DNA of 64,000 bases, from positions 124,001 to 188,000 of the forward strand of contig NZ_CP103788.1 in the NCBI RefSeq assembly GCF_041729705.1. The letters are read 5' to 3'. The notes below the pieces were generated by a model, which saw only the letters and a program-made list of their open reading frames with translations, was not told the DNA's origin and ran no database searches. Both the position numbers and the translations under genes were made by a program. This document shows positions 55,265-64,000 of this stretch, in pieces. The DNA is from Candidatus Phytoplasma solani (GTDB lineage Bacteria; Bacillota_I; Bacilli_A; Acholeplasmatales; Acholeplasmataceae). The number at the start of each line of letters is the position of its first letter. Position 1 is the first letter of the stretch.

Positions 55265-55465
55265 ACTAAGGATTTTAATTACAATTTTTGATAATTTATG
55301 AGTTAGTTTTAGTTTTGCAAGAATTTCAATGTTTATGATATGAAAGTTTTAAATTTGGAAATGAAGATATGAACTTATCTTTTAAAAAGGACAGTAATAA
55401 AAAATTAAAATCAATCTAAATAACAACACATAATAACACCAAATTATTTCCAAACATCATATTGA

Positions 55466-55494
55466 TTGCAATTTATTAAAAAAAATGATAGAAT
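55466..55494 (+). promoter_or_regulatory. Promoter of tldD-tldE
   Basis: TTGCAA (55466-55471) and TAGAAT (55489-55494) are 17 nt apart. The tldD start lies about 38 nt downstream, with AGGAGG between. Spacing is ideal; the boxes deviate slightly from consensus. Confidence 0.55.
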
Positions 55495-55532
55495 AAATTA
55501 GATTATAGATAGCAAGGAGGTAGTAAAATTTA

Positions 55533-56915
55533 ATGATAAGTAAAGAAGAAATTCAAAAGATTTTAAACTTATCGTTACAGCAAGGCGCAGATTTTGCTGA
55601 ATTATTTTTTGAAAATACTAACTCTGATTTTCTTAAGATCATAGGAGATAAAGTAGTAGGTGCCAAGTATAGCAATATTTTTGGAGTAGGTATCCGTTTA
55701 TTACAAGGTTTAGATGAAGTTTATGGTTATACCAACCAAACAGATTATGATAGTATTTTATCTTTGGTTTTAAAGATGAGACAATCTTTTCAAGGTAAAG
55801 CCACTTTGGCTATCCCTTTGAAAGAATCGCAAAAGATACCCAATTCTACGCAAAAACACTTTAACTCCATGTCTAAACTCCAAAAAGCACAAATTTTATT
55901 AAAACTATCAAAAATAATAAAAGATTATGATGCTAGTATTATTCAATCAATAGTTACTCTTAACGAAAAAGAACAACATGTTTTAATTGCAAATAGTTTA
56001 GGGGTTTATCAAAAAGATACAAGAAATTATATTCGTTGCTCCATGTCGGCTTTCGCTCAAGAAAACGAAGAAATGCAAGAAGGCAGTCAAGCACTAGGTA
56101 GATCTATGGGTTTAGAATTTTTTGATCAAATTGATTTAGAAAGTTTAGCTATTAGTGCTGCTAGTCAAGCAGTTTCATTATTGCAAGCTTCATCTTTGCA
56201 GCCGCAAACAATGCCTGTTGTAATTAATCACGGCTTTGGTGGAGTAATTTTTCATGAAGCTTGTGGTCATCCTTTAGAGGCTACTGCGATTGCTAAAGGT
56301 TTGTCGCCTTTTAACAACAAACTTAACCAAAAAGTTGCTTCCGAAGTGGTTAGTGCTTATGATGATGGTACGATTGAAGGAGCTTGGGGGAGCCTTAATT
56401 TTGATGATGAAGGACACAAGACCCAAAAAAATCTTTTGATTGAAAAAGGCATTTTAAAAGGATATTTAGTCGATTATCGCAACGGTCGCAAAATGAAAAC
56501 ACAAGCTACGGGTTCTTCACGCAGACAATCTTATAAATATTCTCCTACTTCTCGGATGAATTCAACTTACATTGAAAAAGGCAACGAAACGCCTGAACAA
56601 ATTATCAAAGATACTCCTTACGGTCTATATGCCAAAAGTTTAGGTGGAGGAACAGTGATACCTGCTACTGGAGAATTTAATTTTGTTGTCAACGAAGGTT
56701 ATCTGATCGAAAACGGGAAATTAACGACCCACGTCAAAGGGGCGATGTTAATCGGTCATGGCGCTGATATCTTACAAAAAATTGATCGTGTTGCCAATGA
56801 TTTAGTTTTGGGTCAAGGGATGTGCGGTTCACTTTCTGGTTCTATTCCAGTTGATGTCGGTCAGCCTACTATTAGAGTAAAAGAGATGATTGTAGGAGGA
56901 ACAAAGACCAAATGA
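55533..56915 (+). CDS. tldD: Metalloprotease TldD
   Basis: 460 aa. The metal site HEACGH lies in GGVIFHEACGHPLEATAIAKG, the HExxxH of the TldD family. It pairs with TldE (next gene, ATGA overlap) as a heterodimer; TldD is catalytic. In E. coli the pair trims leader peptides of modified peptides such as microcin B17 and degrades CcdA. A substrate in phytoplasma is unknown. AAGGAGG lies near the start. Confidence 0.94.
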   Translation: MISKEEIQKILNLSLQQGADFAELFFENTNSDFLKIIGDKVVGAKYSNIFGVGIRLLQGLDEVYGYTNQTDYDSILSLVLKMRQSFQGKATLAIPLKESQKIPNSTQKHFNSMSKLQKAQILLKLSKIIKDYDASIIQSIVTLNEKEQHVLIANSLGVYQKDTRNYIRCSMSAFAQENEEMQEGSQALGRSMGLEFFDQIDLESLAISAASQAVSLLQASSLQPQTMPVVINHGFGGVIFHEACGHPLEATAIAKGLSPFNNKLNQKVASEVVSAYDDGTIEGAWGSLNFDDEGHKTQKNLLIEKGILKGYLVDYRNGRKMKTQATGSSRRQSYKYSPTSRMNSTYIEKGNETPEQIIKDTPYGLYAKSLGGGTVIPATGEFNFVVNEGYLIENGKLTTHVKGAMLIGHGADILQKIDRVANDLVLGQGMCGSLSGSIPVDVGQPTIRVKEMIVGGTKTK

Positions 56916-58240
56916 CTTCAAAAGCAATCAATTATCAAAAATGGATTAATCAAAGTTTAGAACAAGGCTTTGAAGGTTTGGAAATACTTATCGAAGAAAA
57001 CAAAGGTTTTGAGTTAACTTTAGATAAAAGTCAAATCGATAATACTATTTATAACGATAATACTACTGTTATTTTAAGAGGAATTTTTAATAACAAAGAA
57101 GCTTCTCTTTTTTTTGAAAAAATTGATGATAAAACTTTTAGAGATGCTTTAATTAAATTAAAAGAAAATTGTCAAACTATTACTACTTGTGAACCGGCCA
57201 TTATTTTTGAAGGTTCACCCAGCTATCCGGAAGTTTTAGAAAATAACTTTGATTTTAGTCAAATCCCTTTCCAAGCGAAACGACAATTATTATTAAAAGC
57301 AGAAAAACAACTCAAAAAAAGTGCTTATTTGCAAACAGCTAATAACATTTTTTATTCAGAAAATTATTATAAAAAGACTTTATTAAATTCTAAGGGCATC
57401 AATTTAACTCACCAAAATAGTTATGCTTCTTTATATGTAGCAGGGGTTTTTCAAAAAGATCAAGACATCGAAAGCCATGGTAAAAGTGTCTTAGCAAAAG
57501 AATTTAGCGCGTTTGATCCAATCAAGCAAGCTAGACAAGTAGTCAAGGAAGCAGAAAAGCAATTGGGAGGCAAATCTTTGCCATCCGATAAATATCAGAT
57601 AGTATTTTCGAATAAAATGTTTGCTTATATTCTAGCAAATTTTAGTGAAATCTTTTCTGGTAATAATGCTTATCGTAATTTAACCAAATTAAAAAACAAA
57701 GTCAAGCACTTAATTGCCTCTCCGAAAGTAAATATCATCGATGACCCTTTACACAAAGATGCTTATTTTAAAGAAAAATTCGATGAAGAAGGGGTGGCTT
57801 GTCAAACTAAAGCCATCGTTTCGCAAGGAGTTTTTAAAGGTTTTATTCATGATTTGAAAACAGCTCACATTTTTAACCAAACACCAACTGGCAATAGTTT
57901 TGGTGGTAGTATTGCAATGGTTAATTGCTATTTAGTTCCAGGCACTAATTCTTTTGAAAAAATGATTTCTAAGATTGAATTAGGAGTCTATATTACTGAT
58001 TTAATTGGAATGCATGCAGGGATTAAGACTTTTAGTGGAGATTTTAGCCTTCAAGCTAGTGGTTTTAAAATTGAAAAAGGCAAAATTACAACCCCTGTTA
58101 AAATGATTGTTATTTCAGGAAATTTTTTTGAAGTTTTAAAAAACATCGAAGACATTGCGAATGATTTTGAATTTCATCCTTCAGGCTTTGGTAGTGCTAG
58201 TGTTTATGTTAAAGAATTAAGTGTTGGTGGCGAAAAATAG
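56912..58240 (+). CDS. tldE: TldE/PmbA, partner of TldD
   Basis: 442 aa. It shares the fold and the C-terminal pattern (SFGGSIAMVNCYLVPG, then ASGFKIEKGK) with TldD but lacks HExxxH, as is normal for TldE. It completes the protease chamber. The start overlaps the tldD stop by 4 nt, so translation is coupled. It is followed by a broken membrane gene, not a clear terminator. Confidence 0.92.
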   Translation: MTSKAINYQKWINQSLEQGFEGLEILIEENKGFELTLDKSQIDNTIYNDNTTVILRGIFNNKEASLFFEKIDDKTFRDALIKLKENCQTITTCEPAIIFEGSPSYPEVLENNFDFSQIPFQAKRQLLLKAEKQLKKSAYLQTANNIFYSENYYKKTLLNSKGINLTHQNSYASLYVAGVFQKDQDIESHGKSVLAKEFSAFDPIKQARQVVKEAEKQLGGKSLPSDKYQIVFSNKMFAYILANFSEIFSGNNAYRNLTKLKNKVKHLIASPKVNIIDDPLHKDAYFKEKFDEEGVACQTKAIVSQGVFKGFIHDLKTAHIFNQTPTGNSFGGSIAMVNCYLVPGTNSFEKMISKIELGVYITDLIGMHAGIKTFSGDFSLQASGFKIEKGKITTPVKMIVISGNFFEVLKNIEDIANDFEFHPSGFGSASVYVKELSVGGEK

Positions 58241-58356
58241 ATGAGTTTTGTAAAATTCTTTTGTTTAAATGTCTTTTTTATTAAATAATGCCTCTTTTTT
58301 TCTTAATTTTTTTAAAATATTTTCACCAAATCATTTAGAAAGAATATAAAAAACAT

Positions 58357-59587
58357 ATGTCAAAATCAGTTAATGCAAAAATAAATATCGATAATCTTAT
58401 TAAATTATTATTTTTTATTGGCACTTCTGTTGTTAGTTTTATAACTATCTTTTATGTTATATTAGGTGCATTTCATGCTACAGGCTTTCAAACTCCTTTT
58501 ATTTTTCTCATCCTAATATTACTAATATTTTAATTATTGTTATTCTTTTTATGAATCTTGCCAAACAAACAGATAATAAAGTTTATTATTGGGTTTGTTT
58601 GACTGCTTTAATTTCTGCTGTTATTACTTTAATTTTTGCTTCTTCAGAAATGGCTTCTAACGTTGATTTGTTAATAAATAAAGATGATATTTTTAATTAT
58701 TTTTTTCGTTTACATAAAATCATTTTACCATCATTATTTTTTAATTTTTTATATTTTCTTAGATAAAAATACTCTTTCTAAAAAAAGAAGTATATTAATT
58801 ATTTTTTGTCTATCCTTTAATTTATATTGTAGGAATCCAACTATTAAGTAGTTTATCTTTTTTAAAAAACAACGGGCAACAAGAAGAAAATTATTTGAAA
58901 AATTTTTTCACTCCACAAGGTTTTATTTTCAATATCTTAAAAATTGGTTTTTTATTTTTACCGGTGACCCCAAGTGTTTTAGGAATTACTTTTATTAAAG
59001 AAGAATTCAGCAATAAACACAATCTTAAAAAAGCTTTTTTAATTTTAGGCAATTGTTTGATTATCGTTACTTTAGGTGGATTTTGGTATCCTTTTCCTTT
59101 TGCAAAAAACACTTTCGATACATTTAATAATAAAACATTTGCTAACGAACTAATGGCAAGTTATTATAAAGAAAAAATAGTGATAGAAGATTATTCAGAA
59201 CAACCAGCTGAAGAAACTAACACAGAAACACCAACACCACCGCTAGCTACTAACGGAAAAACACAAGGTGCTAACGCTCCAACTCCAACAACTCCAACAA
59301 CTCCAACTACTGACGGACAATCACAACAAGGAACTAACAACAAACCAACTTCAACCTCAAATAATAATAATAGCGGTGCACCAAATATTATTTATAAAGA
59401 TAGATTTATGCAAGAAAAAGCCTCAACTCAAGAAATAAATTATGTGCAACAAAATTGGAACCAAATCAAAAATAATGATAATCATTATGAGTTTGATGGT
59501 CGTAAGAGAAAGTTATTCTATGATATTAGAAATAAGTGTTGGTTTAGAAAAACTCAATCTTTTTGGTGGGGTAATTGGACATTTTAG
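58357..59587 (+). pseudogene. Membrane protein gene with three frameshifts
   Basis: Four pieces join into one protein. MSKSVNAKINIDNLIK starts at 58357 in one frame. The second piece (SHPNITNILIIVILFMNLAK and on) takes over near 58505. The third (DKNTLSKKRSILII) is used near 58759-58803. The fourth (FFVYPLIYIVGIQLLSSL to 59587) ends the gene. The joined product of about 400 aa would have five or six membrane helices, a Pro/Thr/Asn-rich linker and a C-terminal domain ending GNWTF. The shifts lie in T-rich runs. A terminator follows. The family was not recognised. Confidence 0.6.
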
Positions 59588-59604
59588 CAACTAATTTATC
59601 TAAC

Positions 59605-59637
59605 AAAAAAAGAACATTATTGAAATGTTCTTTTTTA
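59605..59637 (+). terminator. Rho-independent terminator
   Basis: AAAAAGAACATT pairs with AATGTTCTTTTT, followed by a T-run. It ends the broken membrane gene. Confidence 0.8.
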
Positions 59638-59676
59638 TTATAATTTGATACTTTTTTCAATAATATATATAAAAAT

Positions 59677-59697
59677 AACCACTCTTAAAGGGTGGTT
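59677..59697 (-). terminator. Hairpin, probable lepA terminator
   Basis: AACCACTC pairs with GGGTGGTT (one G-U) and is followed by T-rich sequence on both strands. It lies about 150 nt beyond the lepA stop on the minus strand and could act in either direction. Confidence 0.5.
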
Positions 59698-59841
59698 GTT
59701 TTTATATTTCAAGAAAAAACTTCTTTAATTTAGTTTTTTTAAGAATATCATTGATGTTTTTAGACTTTTTTATTATATTCAATCTTTATCCAAAAAAAGC
59801 AGTAGATGAATCTAAATTAAAAAGTCAGTTTTTTAAGGGCA

Positions 59842-61659
59842 TTATTTGGTTGAAAGAATTGCTAAAAAGGCTTTTTGCGGTAATTGGACTTTACCTAAAG
59901 TTTTCATTTTCTTTTTCCCTTTTTTTTGTTTTTCTAAAAGTTTCTTTTTCCTAGTTACATCTCCTCCATAAAGTTTAGCGGTGACATCTTTACGCATTGC
60001 TTTGATGGTCTCGCGGGCAATAATTTTTTTACCCAAAGCGGCTTGAATAGGAATTTCAAACATCTGCTTGGGAATAAACTCTTTTAAAGCCTCACAAATA
60101 ACTTTCCCTCTTTCGTAAGCAAAATCTTGATGCACAATCAAAGATAAGGCATCAATTACTTCTGAGTTTAACAAAATATCCATTTTTTGCAATTTAGAAA
60201 CACGATATTGATCAATTTCATAATCAAAGGAAGCATAACCTTTGGTTAAAGATTTTAATTTATCAAAATAATTATAAATAATCTCAGAAAAAGGCAATAA
60301 ATAACTAATTTGAGTTCTTTGTTGGTCGATGTATGCAATGTTTTGTAAACTACCTCTTTTATTTTGTGATAATTCCATAACCTTGCCGATATAAATTTCA
60401 GGACAGATGATAGTTGCTTTGATAAAGGGTTCTTCGATTCTTTGGATCATTTGAGCAGGTGGCAATTTAGAAGGGTTATCGACTAAAAGTTTTTGTCCTT
60501 TGAGAGTGTAGACATGATAAATCACTGAAGGAGCGGTGGCAATAACTTCAACACCAAATTCACGACTAATGCGTTCTTGAATGATTTCCATATGTAAAAG
60601 TCCTAAAAAGCCAGTTCGAAATCCAAGTCCTAACGCTGAAGAGCTTTCGGGTTCAAACATCAAAGACGAATCATTTAATTTTAATTTTTCCAAAGCATCT
60701 TTTAAAGCTTCATATTTATTAATTTCGACTGGATAAAGACCACAAAAAACTACCGAATTCATTTGTTTGTAACCAGGTAAAGGTCGTAATGTGGGATTTT
60801 GTTGAGTAGTAATGGTGTCACCTACTCTTACATGATCAATACTTTTAATAGCGGCAGTTAGATAACCAACATCTCCGGGGGCTAAAAAATCTTTAACAAT
60901 TTGCTTCGGGTTATAAACTCCTACTTCTACGACTTCATAAACTTGTTTACTTGCCATAAAACGAATTTGATCGCCTTTTTTCACTGTACCATTAATTAGT
61001 CGAATCGAAGGAACGACTCCTTTGTAAGGGTCAAAATAAGAATCAAAGATTAACGCTTGCAAAGGACTTTGGGAATCTCCTTGTGGGGGGTTGATGACAG
61101 CTACAATTTGTTCTAAAATTTCAATTACACCTAAGCCTGTTTTGCCACTAGCTAAAAGGGTGTTGGTTGGATCAAACCCTAATGTTTCTTTGATTTCTGC
61201 TTTGACTTTTGGTACATCGGCGCTGGGGAGATCGACTTTGTTAAGTACAGGAAGGATGGTTAAATGATTATCTTTTGCTAAGTAAACATTAGCTAAAGTC
61301 TGGGCTTGGATGCCTTGAGCTGCATCAATTACCAAAAGCGCCCCTTCGCAAGCAGCCAAAGAACGCGAAACTTCATAACTAAAATCAACATGACCGGGGG
61401 TATCGATTAAATGCATAATATAATCTTTGCCATTTTTAGCATGATACATAATTTCGACAGCATTTAATTTAATTGTGATCCCTCTTTCTCGTTCTAAATC
61501 CATTGAATCAAGAATTTGATTTTGCATCGCTCTTTTGTCAATGGTTCCTGTCAGTTCTAAGATGCGGTCAGCTAAGGTAGATTTTCCGTGGTCGATGTGA
61601 GCGATAATAGAAAAATTACGAATACGAGTTTGTCTTTCTTTTATTTTAGTTATATCCAT
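59842..61659 (-). CDS. lepA: Elongation factor 4 (LepA)
   Basis: 605 aa from the ATG at 61659, with AAAGGA upstream; the longer in-frame start at 61809 would add 50 residues of poor similarity. G1 [10 protein letters not shown]3 [12 protein letters not shown]4 NKVDL. A C-terminal domain ends [15 protein letters not shown]. The protein promotes back-translocation and rescue of stalled ribosomes. The length matches the family after start correction. Confidence 0.96.
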   Translation of the reverse strand: MDITKIKERQTRIRNFSIIAHIDHGKSTLADRILELTGTIDKRAMQNQILDSMDLERERGITIKLNAVEIMYHAKNGKDYIMHLIDTPGHVDFSYEVSRSLAACEGALLVIDAAQGIQAQTLANVYLAKDNHLTILPVLNKVDLPSADVPKVKAEIKETLGFDPTNTLLASGKTGLGVIEILEQIVAVINPPQGDSQSPLQALIFDSYFDPYKGVVPSIRLINGTVKKGDQIRFMASKQVYEVVEVGVYNPKQIVKDFLAPGDVGYLTAAIKSIDHVRVGDTITTQQNPTLRPLPGYKQMNSVVFCGLYPVEINKYEALKDALEKLKLNDSSLMFEPESSSALGLGFRTGFLGLLHMEIIQERISREFGVEVIATAPSVIYHVYTLKGQKLLVDNPSKLPPAQMIQRIEEPFIKATIICPEIYIGKVMELSQNKRGSLQNIAYIDQQRTQISYLLPFSEIIYNYFDKLKSLTKGYASFDYEIDQYRVSKLQKMDILLNSEVIDALSLIVHQDFAYERGKVICEALKEFIPKQMFEIPIQAALGKKIIARETIKAMRKDVTAKLYGGDVTRKKKLLEKQKKGKKKMKTLGKVQLPQKAFLAILSTK

Positions 61660-61699
61660 GCGTTGCATTCCTTTGGTTTTTGATTTTTGAGATTTTTTG

Positions 61700-62269
61700 T
61701 TAGTAATTGTTTTGGTGGTAAGTTTTGACGGCTTTTGTAAGACAACAAAAATTAACCTTTTGTTTATTTTTAAATGAAAAGTTATTATTTTTTTTGTTAA
61801 ACGTTGCAATAAATGTTTTAAAAATCGGATAGATTACAAACACAAATAAAACAAAAAAAGATAAAGTAACTTCGTATTTGGCATCTATTCGTCTTTGCAA
61901 AAGCATATCTAAAAGGATGTAAAATTTTGACAATAAAAATAGAGCTTCCAACAATAAAACCACTAAAAATTAATAAATTAATAACAACCCAAACATTTTT
62001 AAAAATTTTGATATTTTCTGAATTAACTATTGCTACAATAATTCCAAATAAAAACAAATAAAAGACAGTAAAGATACAAAAATTAAAACTGACAAAAGCG
62101 ATTTTATAAACAAGTGTTTTTTTGTTTGCGAAATTTTTTATAACAAAGGAAAATAATGATAAAAAAAATTACTTATTAAAAAGAAAATAAAAAGACTGAT
62201 GCTAATAAATATATCATATGGATTTATGTTTACTTTATTAGTTTTAGAATTGAAATTTAAATATATCAT
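61700..62269 (-). pseudogene. Broken membrane protein gene
   Basis: Starting at the ATG at 62269 (AGGTAGT upstream) the frame reads MIYLNFNSKTNKVNINPYDI, a membrane helix, and a stop near 62135. A second frame continues LFSFVIKNFANKKTLVYKI and several helices through FIVGSSIFIV. A third gives KFYILLDMLLQRRIDAKYEV to a stop at 61700. Joined, this is a four- or five-helix protein of about 190 aa. The family was not recognised. It overlaps nothing essential; lepA starts 41 nt downstream. Confidence 0.5.
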
Positions 62270-62501
62270 AAAAACTACCTAAAAAAGATTAAAAAGAATA
62301 ACTGTAAAACGAGCTAGTTTTCAAAGCAAAGCATGACAACATGTCTGAGATAATGACATTTAATACAGTAATTTCTAAAGCTTGCCAAAAGATGTTTTGA
62401 TTTGCTGAATTAATGATTGCTTGAGTTTTATCATTGATGGTTTGGTTTGTTGGTGGATTGATTTTAAACTGCATGCATTATACAAAACAAAAGGAGCAAA
62501 A

Positions 62502-62672
62502 TTGAAAGAAAAAATAAAATTAAAGCTCATGTTTTTGAATAATTTGCTTATAAGTAGCAATATTTTTTTTGGTCTTAATTATTTGTGTTTGTTCTCATTT
62601 TTGCTCTTCGATAGTTTTTCAAGATTTTTTAGTAAAAATATTTTTGATTCTCCTTTTGATTGGGATGTTTAG
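62502..62672 (+). CDS. Possible small membrane or secreted protein
   Basis: 56 codons from a TTG with AAGGAG 5 nt upstream: MKEKIKLKLMFLNNLLISSN, a hydrophobic core, then a polar end (SKNIFDSPFDWDV). The layout is that of a small protein with an N-terminal signal or anchor. No homologue recognised. The minus strand here has competing short frames, so the call rests mostly on the ribosome-binding site. Confidence 0.3.
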   Translation: MKEKIKLKLMFLNNLLISSNIFFGLNYLCLFSFLLFDSFSRFFSKNIFDSPFDWDV

Positions 62673-62760
62673 CATCATTGATAATAAAAAAATCATCGAT
62701 TCAAAGATATTATAACAAAAAAAGAGGAGCTTTTTTGCAATAAATGCTTTGTTAGAAAAT

Positions 62761-62792
62761 AAAAAAAAGAGACTTTTAAAAATCTCTTTTTG
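62761..62792. terminator. Bidirectional terminator
   Basis: AAAAAGAGA pairs with TCTCTTTTT, giving T-runs on both strands. It lies 10 nt beyond the nusB stop on the minus strand. Confidence 0.75.
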
Positions 62793-62800
62793 ATATTATT

Positions 62801-63202
62801 CTATTTTCCTTGCAATTGTAAGCGGATTTTATCTAGTAATTTATTATTAAATTTATGTTGTTTTTCGTCGTTTAAATTGCAAAATTGCTTAGTTAATTCG
62901 ACTGCTTCGTCAATAATGATTGCATGGGGGGTAGTTTTTTCTAACAATTCAAAAGTAGCCCAACGAATAATGGCTTTATCAATTTTATTTAAACGATTTA
63001 GTTTGTAATTAAACAGGTTTTTGATTATAATTTCATCGATCGATTGCAGTTTATTAATAATTTGATTAAAACAAGGATCGATGGTTTTGATGCGCCCAGA
63101 TAAAGGATCAAAATTAGAATCATAAAAATCATATTGATACAATAATTTAATCACTTCAATCCTTAATAAACGTGCTTTTTTATTAGTTTTTGGCTTACAC
63201 AT
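62801..63202 (-). CDS. nusB: Transcription antitermination factor NusB
   Basis: 133 aa. All-helical, with [19 protein letters not shown], later [20 protein letters not shown] and [12 protein letters not shown], matching NusB. It joins NusE (S10) on boxA RNA to support rRNA transcription. Its start overlaps the end of sodA by 8 nt, so the two are cotranscribed. Confidence 0.92.
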   Translation of the reverse strand: MCKPKTNKKARLLRIEVIKLLYQYDFYDSNFDPLSGRIKTIDPCFNQIINKLQSIDEIIIKNLFNYKLNRLNKIDKAIIRWATFELLEKTTPHAIIIDEAVELTKQFCNLNDEKQHKFNNKLLDKIRLQLQGK

Positions 63203-63806
63203 GGTAATTATTTTTTAGATTAGTTGCTACTTGCTGCCAATCTAAAACATTGAAAAAAGCTTCAATATAATCAATTCTGCGATTTTGATAATTTAAATAA
63301 TAAGCATGTTCCCAGACATCCAAACCAATTAGAGGGATGCCTTGGTCTAAGACTACATCTTGATTAGGGGTTGAAGTTACTTCTAAATGACCTTTTGGAT
63401 TTATTATCATCCAAGCCCAACCACTACCAAAGATAGTTTTAGCAATGTTGGCAAAAGCATTTTTAAACCCTTCTAATGAACCGAAATCACGGTTAATCAA
63501 TTCTTCTAATAAACCTTGGGGTAAGATGCCATGGTTTAATTTCAGAAGAGTCCAAAAAAAAGTATGATTAAAATGACCGCCACCGTTATTACGCACTATT
63601 TGTCTAATGTCTTTTGGAAGCAAAGATAAATTAGTTAGCATTTGTTCTAAAGTTAAATTAATTTGTTGATGTTGTTTTAAAGCGTCATTTAAATTGTTGA
63701 TATATGTTTGATGGTGTTTGGTGTGGTGGATTTCCATTGTTTTGGCATCAAAAAACGGTTCTAAAGCGTCGTATTTAAAATTAAGTTTAGGTAAACTAAA
63801 TTGCAT
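63195..63806 (-). CDS. sodA: Superoxide dismutase (Fe/Mn type)
   Basis: 203 aa. The four metal ligands are visible: His in [16 protein letters not shown], His in HFNHTFFW, Asp and His in [12 protein letters not shown]. The GGGHFNH context with DVWEHAYYL fits the Fe/Mn family; which metal is used cannot be told. It removes superoxide, probably from the host burst. AAAGGGG lies upstream. The operon sodA-nusB ends at the hairpin at 62761. Confidence 0.96.
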   Translation of the reverse strand: MQFSLPKLNFKYDALEPFFDAKTMEIHHTKHHQTYINNLNDALKQHQQINLTLEQMLTNLSLLPKDIRQIVRNNGGGHFNHTFFWTLLKLNHGILPQGLLEELINRDFGSLEGFKNAFANIAKTIFGSGWAWMIINPKGHLEVTSTPNQDVVLDQGIPLIGLDVWEHAYYLNYQNRRIDYIEAFFNVLDWQQVATNLKNNYHV

Positions 63807-63848
63807 CGGTAATATACCCCTTTTTTAATTTGTTTGGTAAGATTTCAA

Positions 63849-63890
63849 TAAAAAAACATTGCCTGAGTCCGTAAGAGAAACAAACAATGC
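63849..63890 (-). terminator. Terminator of the gene at the right edge
   Basis: On the minus strand GCATTGTTTG pairs with CAGGCAATGT (with G-U pairs) around a 15-nt loop and is followed by seven T. Confidence 0.6.
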
Positions 63891-63923
63891 TTTAAAATGA
63901 AATTTTAATTTGATTTTTTAATT

Positions 63924-64000
63924 TTATTGTTGACTTGTAGCAGGGCTGTTTTCTAAAGCTTTTAAACCAGCTAAATTGAGTAATCCCCAAGGTTTGTTGA
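63924..64000 (-). CDS. 3' end of an unidentified gene, cut by the window
   Basis: Reading in from the right edge on the minus strand, the frame NKPWGLLNLAGLKALENS, then PATSQQ, ends at the TAA 63926-63924, 34 nt before a terminator. About 25 codons are visible. The family was not recognised. Confidence 0.55.
   Translation of the reverse strand, partial: NKPWGLLNLAGLKALENSPATSQQ

Noticed and set aside
59751-59954. 67-codon plus-strand frame at the lepA 3' end
   Set aside because: It overlaps the conserved lepA C-terminus on the other strand and has no start signal.
61700-61963. A separate 87-residue gene upstream of lepA
   Set aside because: It lacks a start signal and reads better as the last part of the frameshifted membrane gene starting at 62269.
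62289-62560. Two overlapping minus-strand frames of 61 codons
   Set aside because: No ribosome-binding sites, they overlap each other, and the plus strand has a better signal at 62491-62504. One may still be part of a decayed gene.
1-64000. CRISPR arrays, rRNA or tRNA genes
   Set aside because: No spaced direct repeats of CRISPR type, no cloverleaf with a TTCRA arm and no rRNA core motif were noticed. A tRNAscan or Rfam run could still find one missed by eye.

Overview
The window reads as a chromosome segment of a 'Candidatus Phytoplasma' (plant-pathogenic, wall-less mollicute). The DNA is strongly AT-rich. UGA acts as a stop (for example at the ends of engB, tldD and the GdpP-L9 fusion) while Trp is TGG, unlike Mycoplasma. 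Phytoplasma-type families are present: DUF2963 proteins, small membrane proteins of the kind found in potential mobile units (PMUs), a truncated sucrose phosphorylase, ECF transporters, and a GT4 enzyme resembling Acholeplasma glucolipid synthases. No rRNA or tRNA gene and no CRISPR array was recognised. The species cannot be fixed from the sequence alone.

Layout. 1-5.9 kb is accessory and decaying: a frameshifted membrane gene, a secreted protein of unknown function, a duplicated terminator-promoter-leader block, the remnant of a second copy of the secreted gene, a Nudix hydrolase, a DUF2963 protein and a long stretch with almost no coding capacity. 5.9-26.9 kb is a dense conserved core: GT4, rpsF-ssb-rpsR, a gdpP-rplI fusion followed by dnaB, prfA-tsaC, holA, engB, valS, an ECF uptake module, a double-anchored trypsin-like protease, hsp20 under a CIRCE-like operator, and a DEAD-box helicase. 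27-35.4 kb is a PMU-like graveyard: small membrane genes, a DnaB stub, half of an ileS gene plus a yitT gene, a fragment of the secreted family, a cluster of tiny membrane proteins and a MITE-like element. 35.4-54 kb is core again, mostly minus strand: P-type ATPase, intact ileS-yitT, ychF, rsgA, metG, a second MITE-like element, pepA, rsmI, holB, tmk, truA and a MATE exporter. 54.3-62.7 kb mixes core (tldD-tldE, lepA) with broken genes (sucrose phosphorylase tail and two multi-frameshift membrane genes). The window closes with sodA-nusB and the 3' end of an unknown gene.

Main structural feature. About 2.0 kb, covering the 3' half of ileS and the 5' three quarters of yitT, is present twice in inverted orientation (29455-31472 and 38514-40531) and looks nearly identical. 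Homology continues at lower identity through the rest of yitT. Recombination between the copies would invert the ~7 kb between them and exchange the C-terminus of the YitT protein encoded behind intact ileS. Other items worth following are the in-frame GdpP-L9 fusion that keeps a strong internal ribosome-binding site for L9, the two ~337-bp elements with 21-bp terminal inverted repeats, the CIRCE-like operator on hsp20, and a secreted-protein family with one intact gene and two remnants.

How the genes fit together. The core supplies translation (three tRNA synthetases, RF1, S6, S18, L9, RsgA, EngB, LepA, TsaC, RsmI, TruA), replication (DnaB, delta, delta-prime, SSB, Tmk) and stress handling (SodA, Hsp20, DEAD-box helicase, GdpP). 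Vitamin import by the ECF module and ion or drug transport fit an intracellular parasite. The accessory zones contribute secreted and membrane proteins that may face the host, and many of these are in visible decay.
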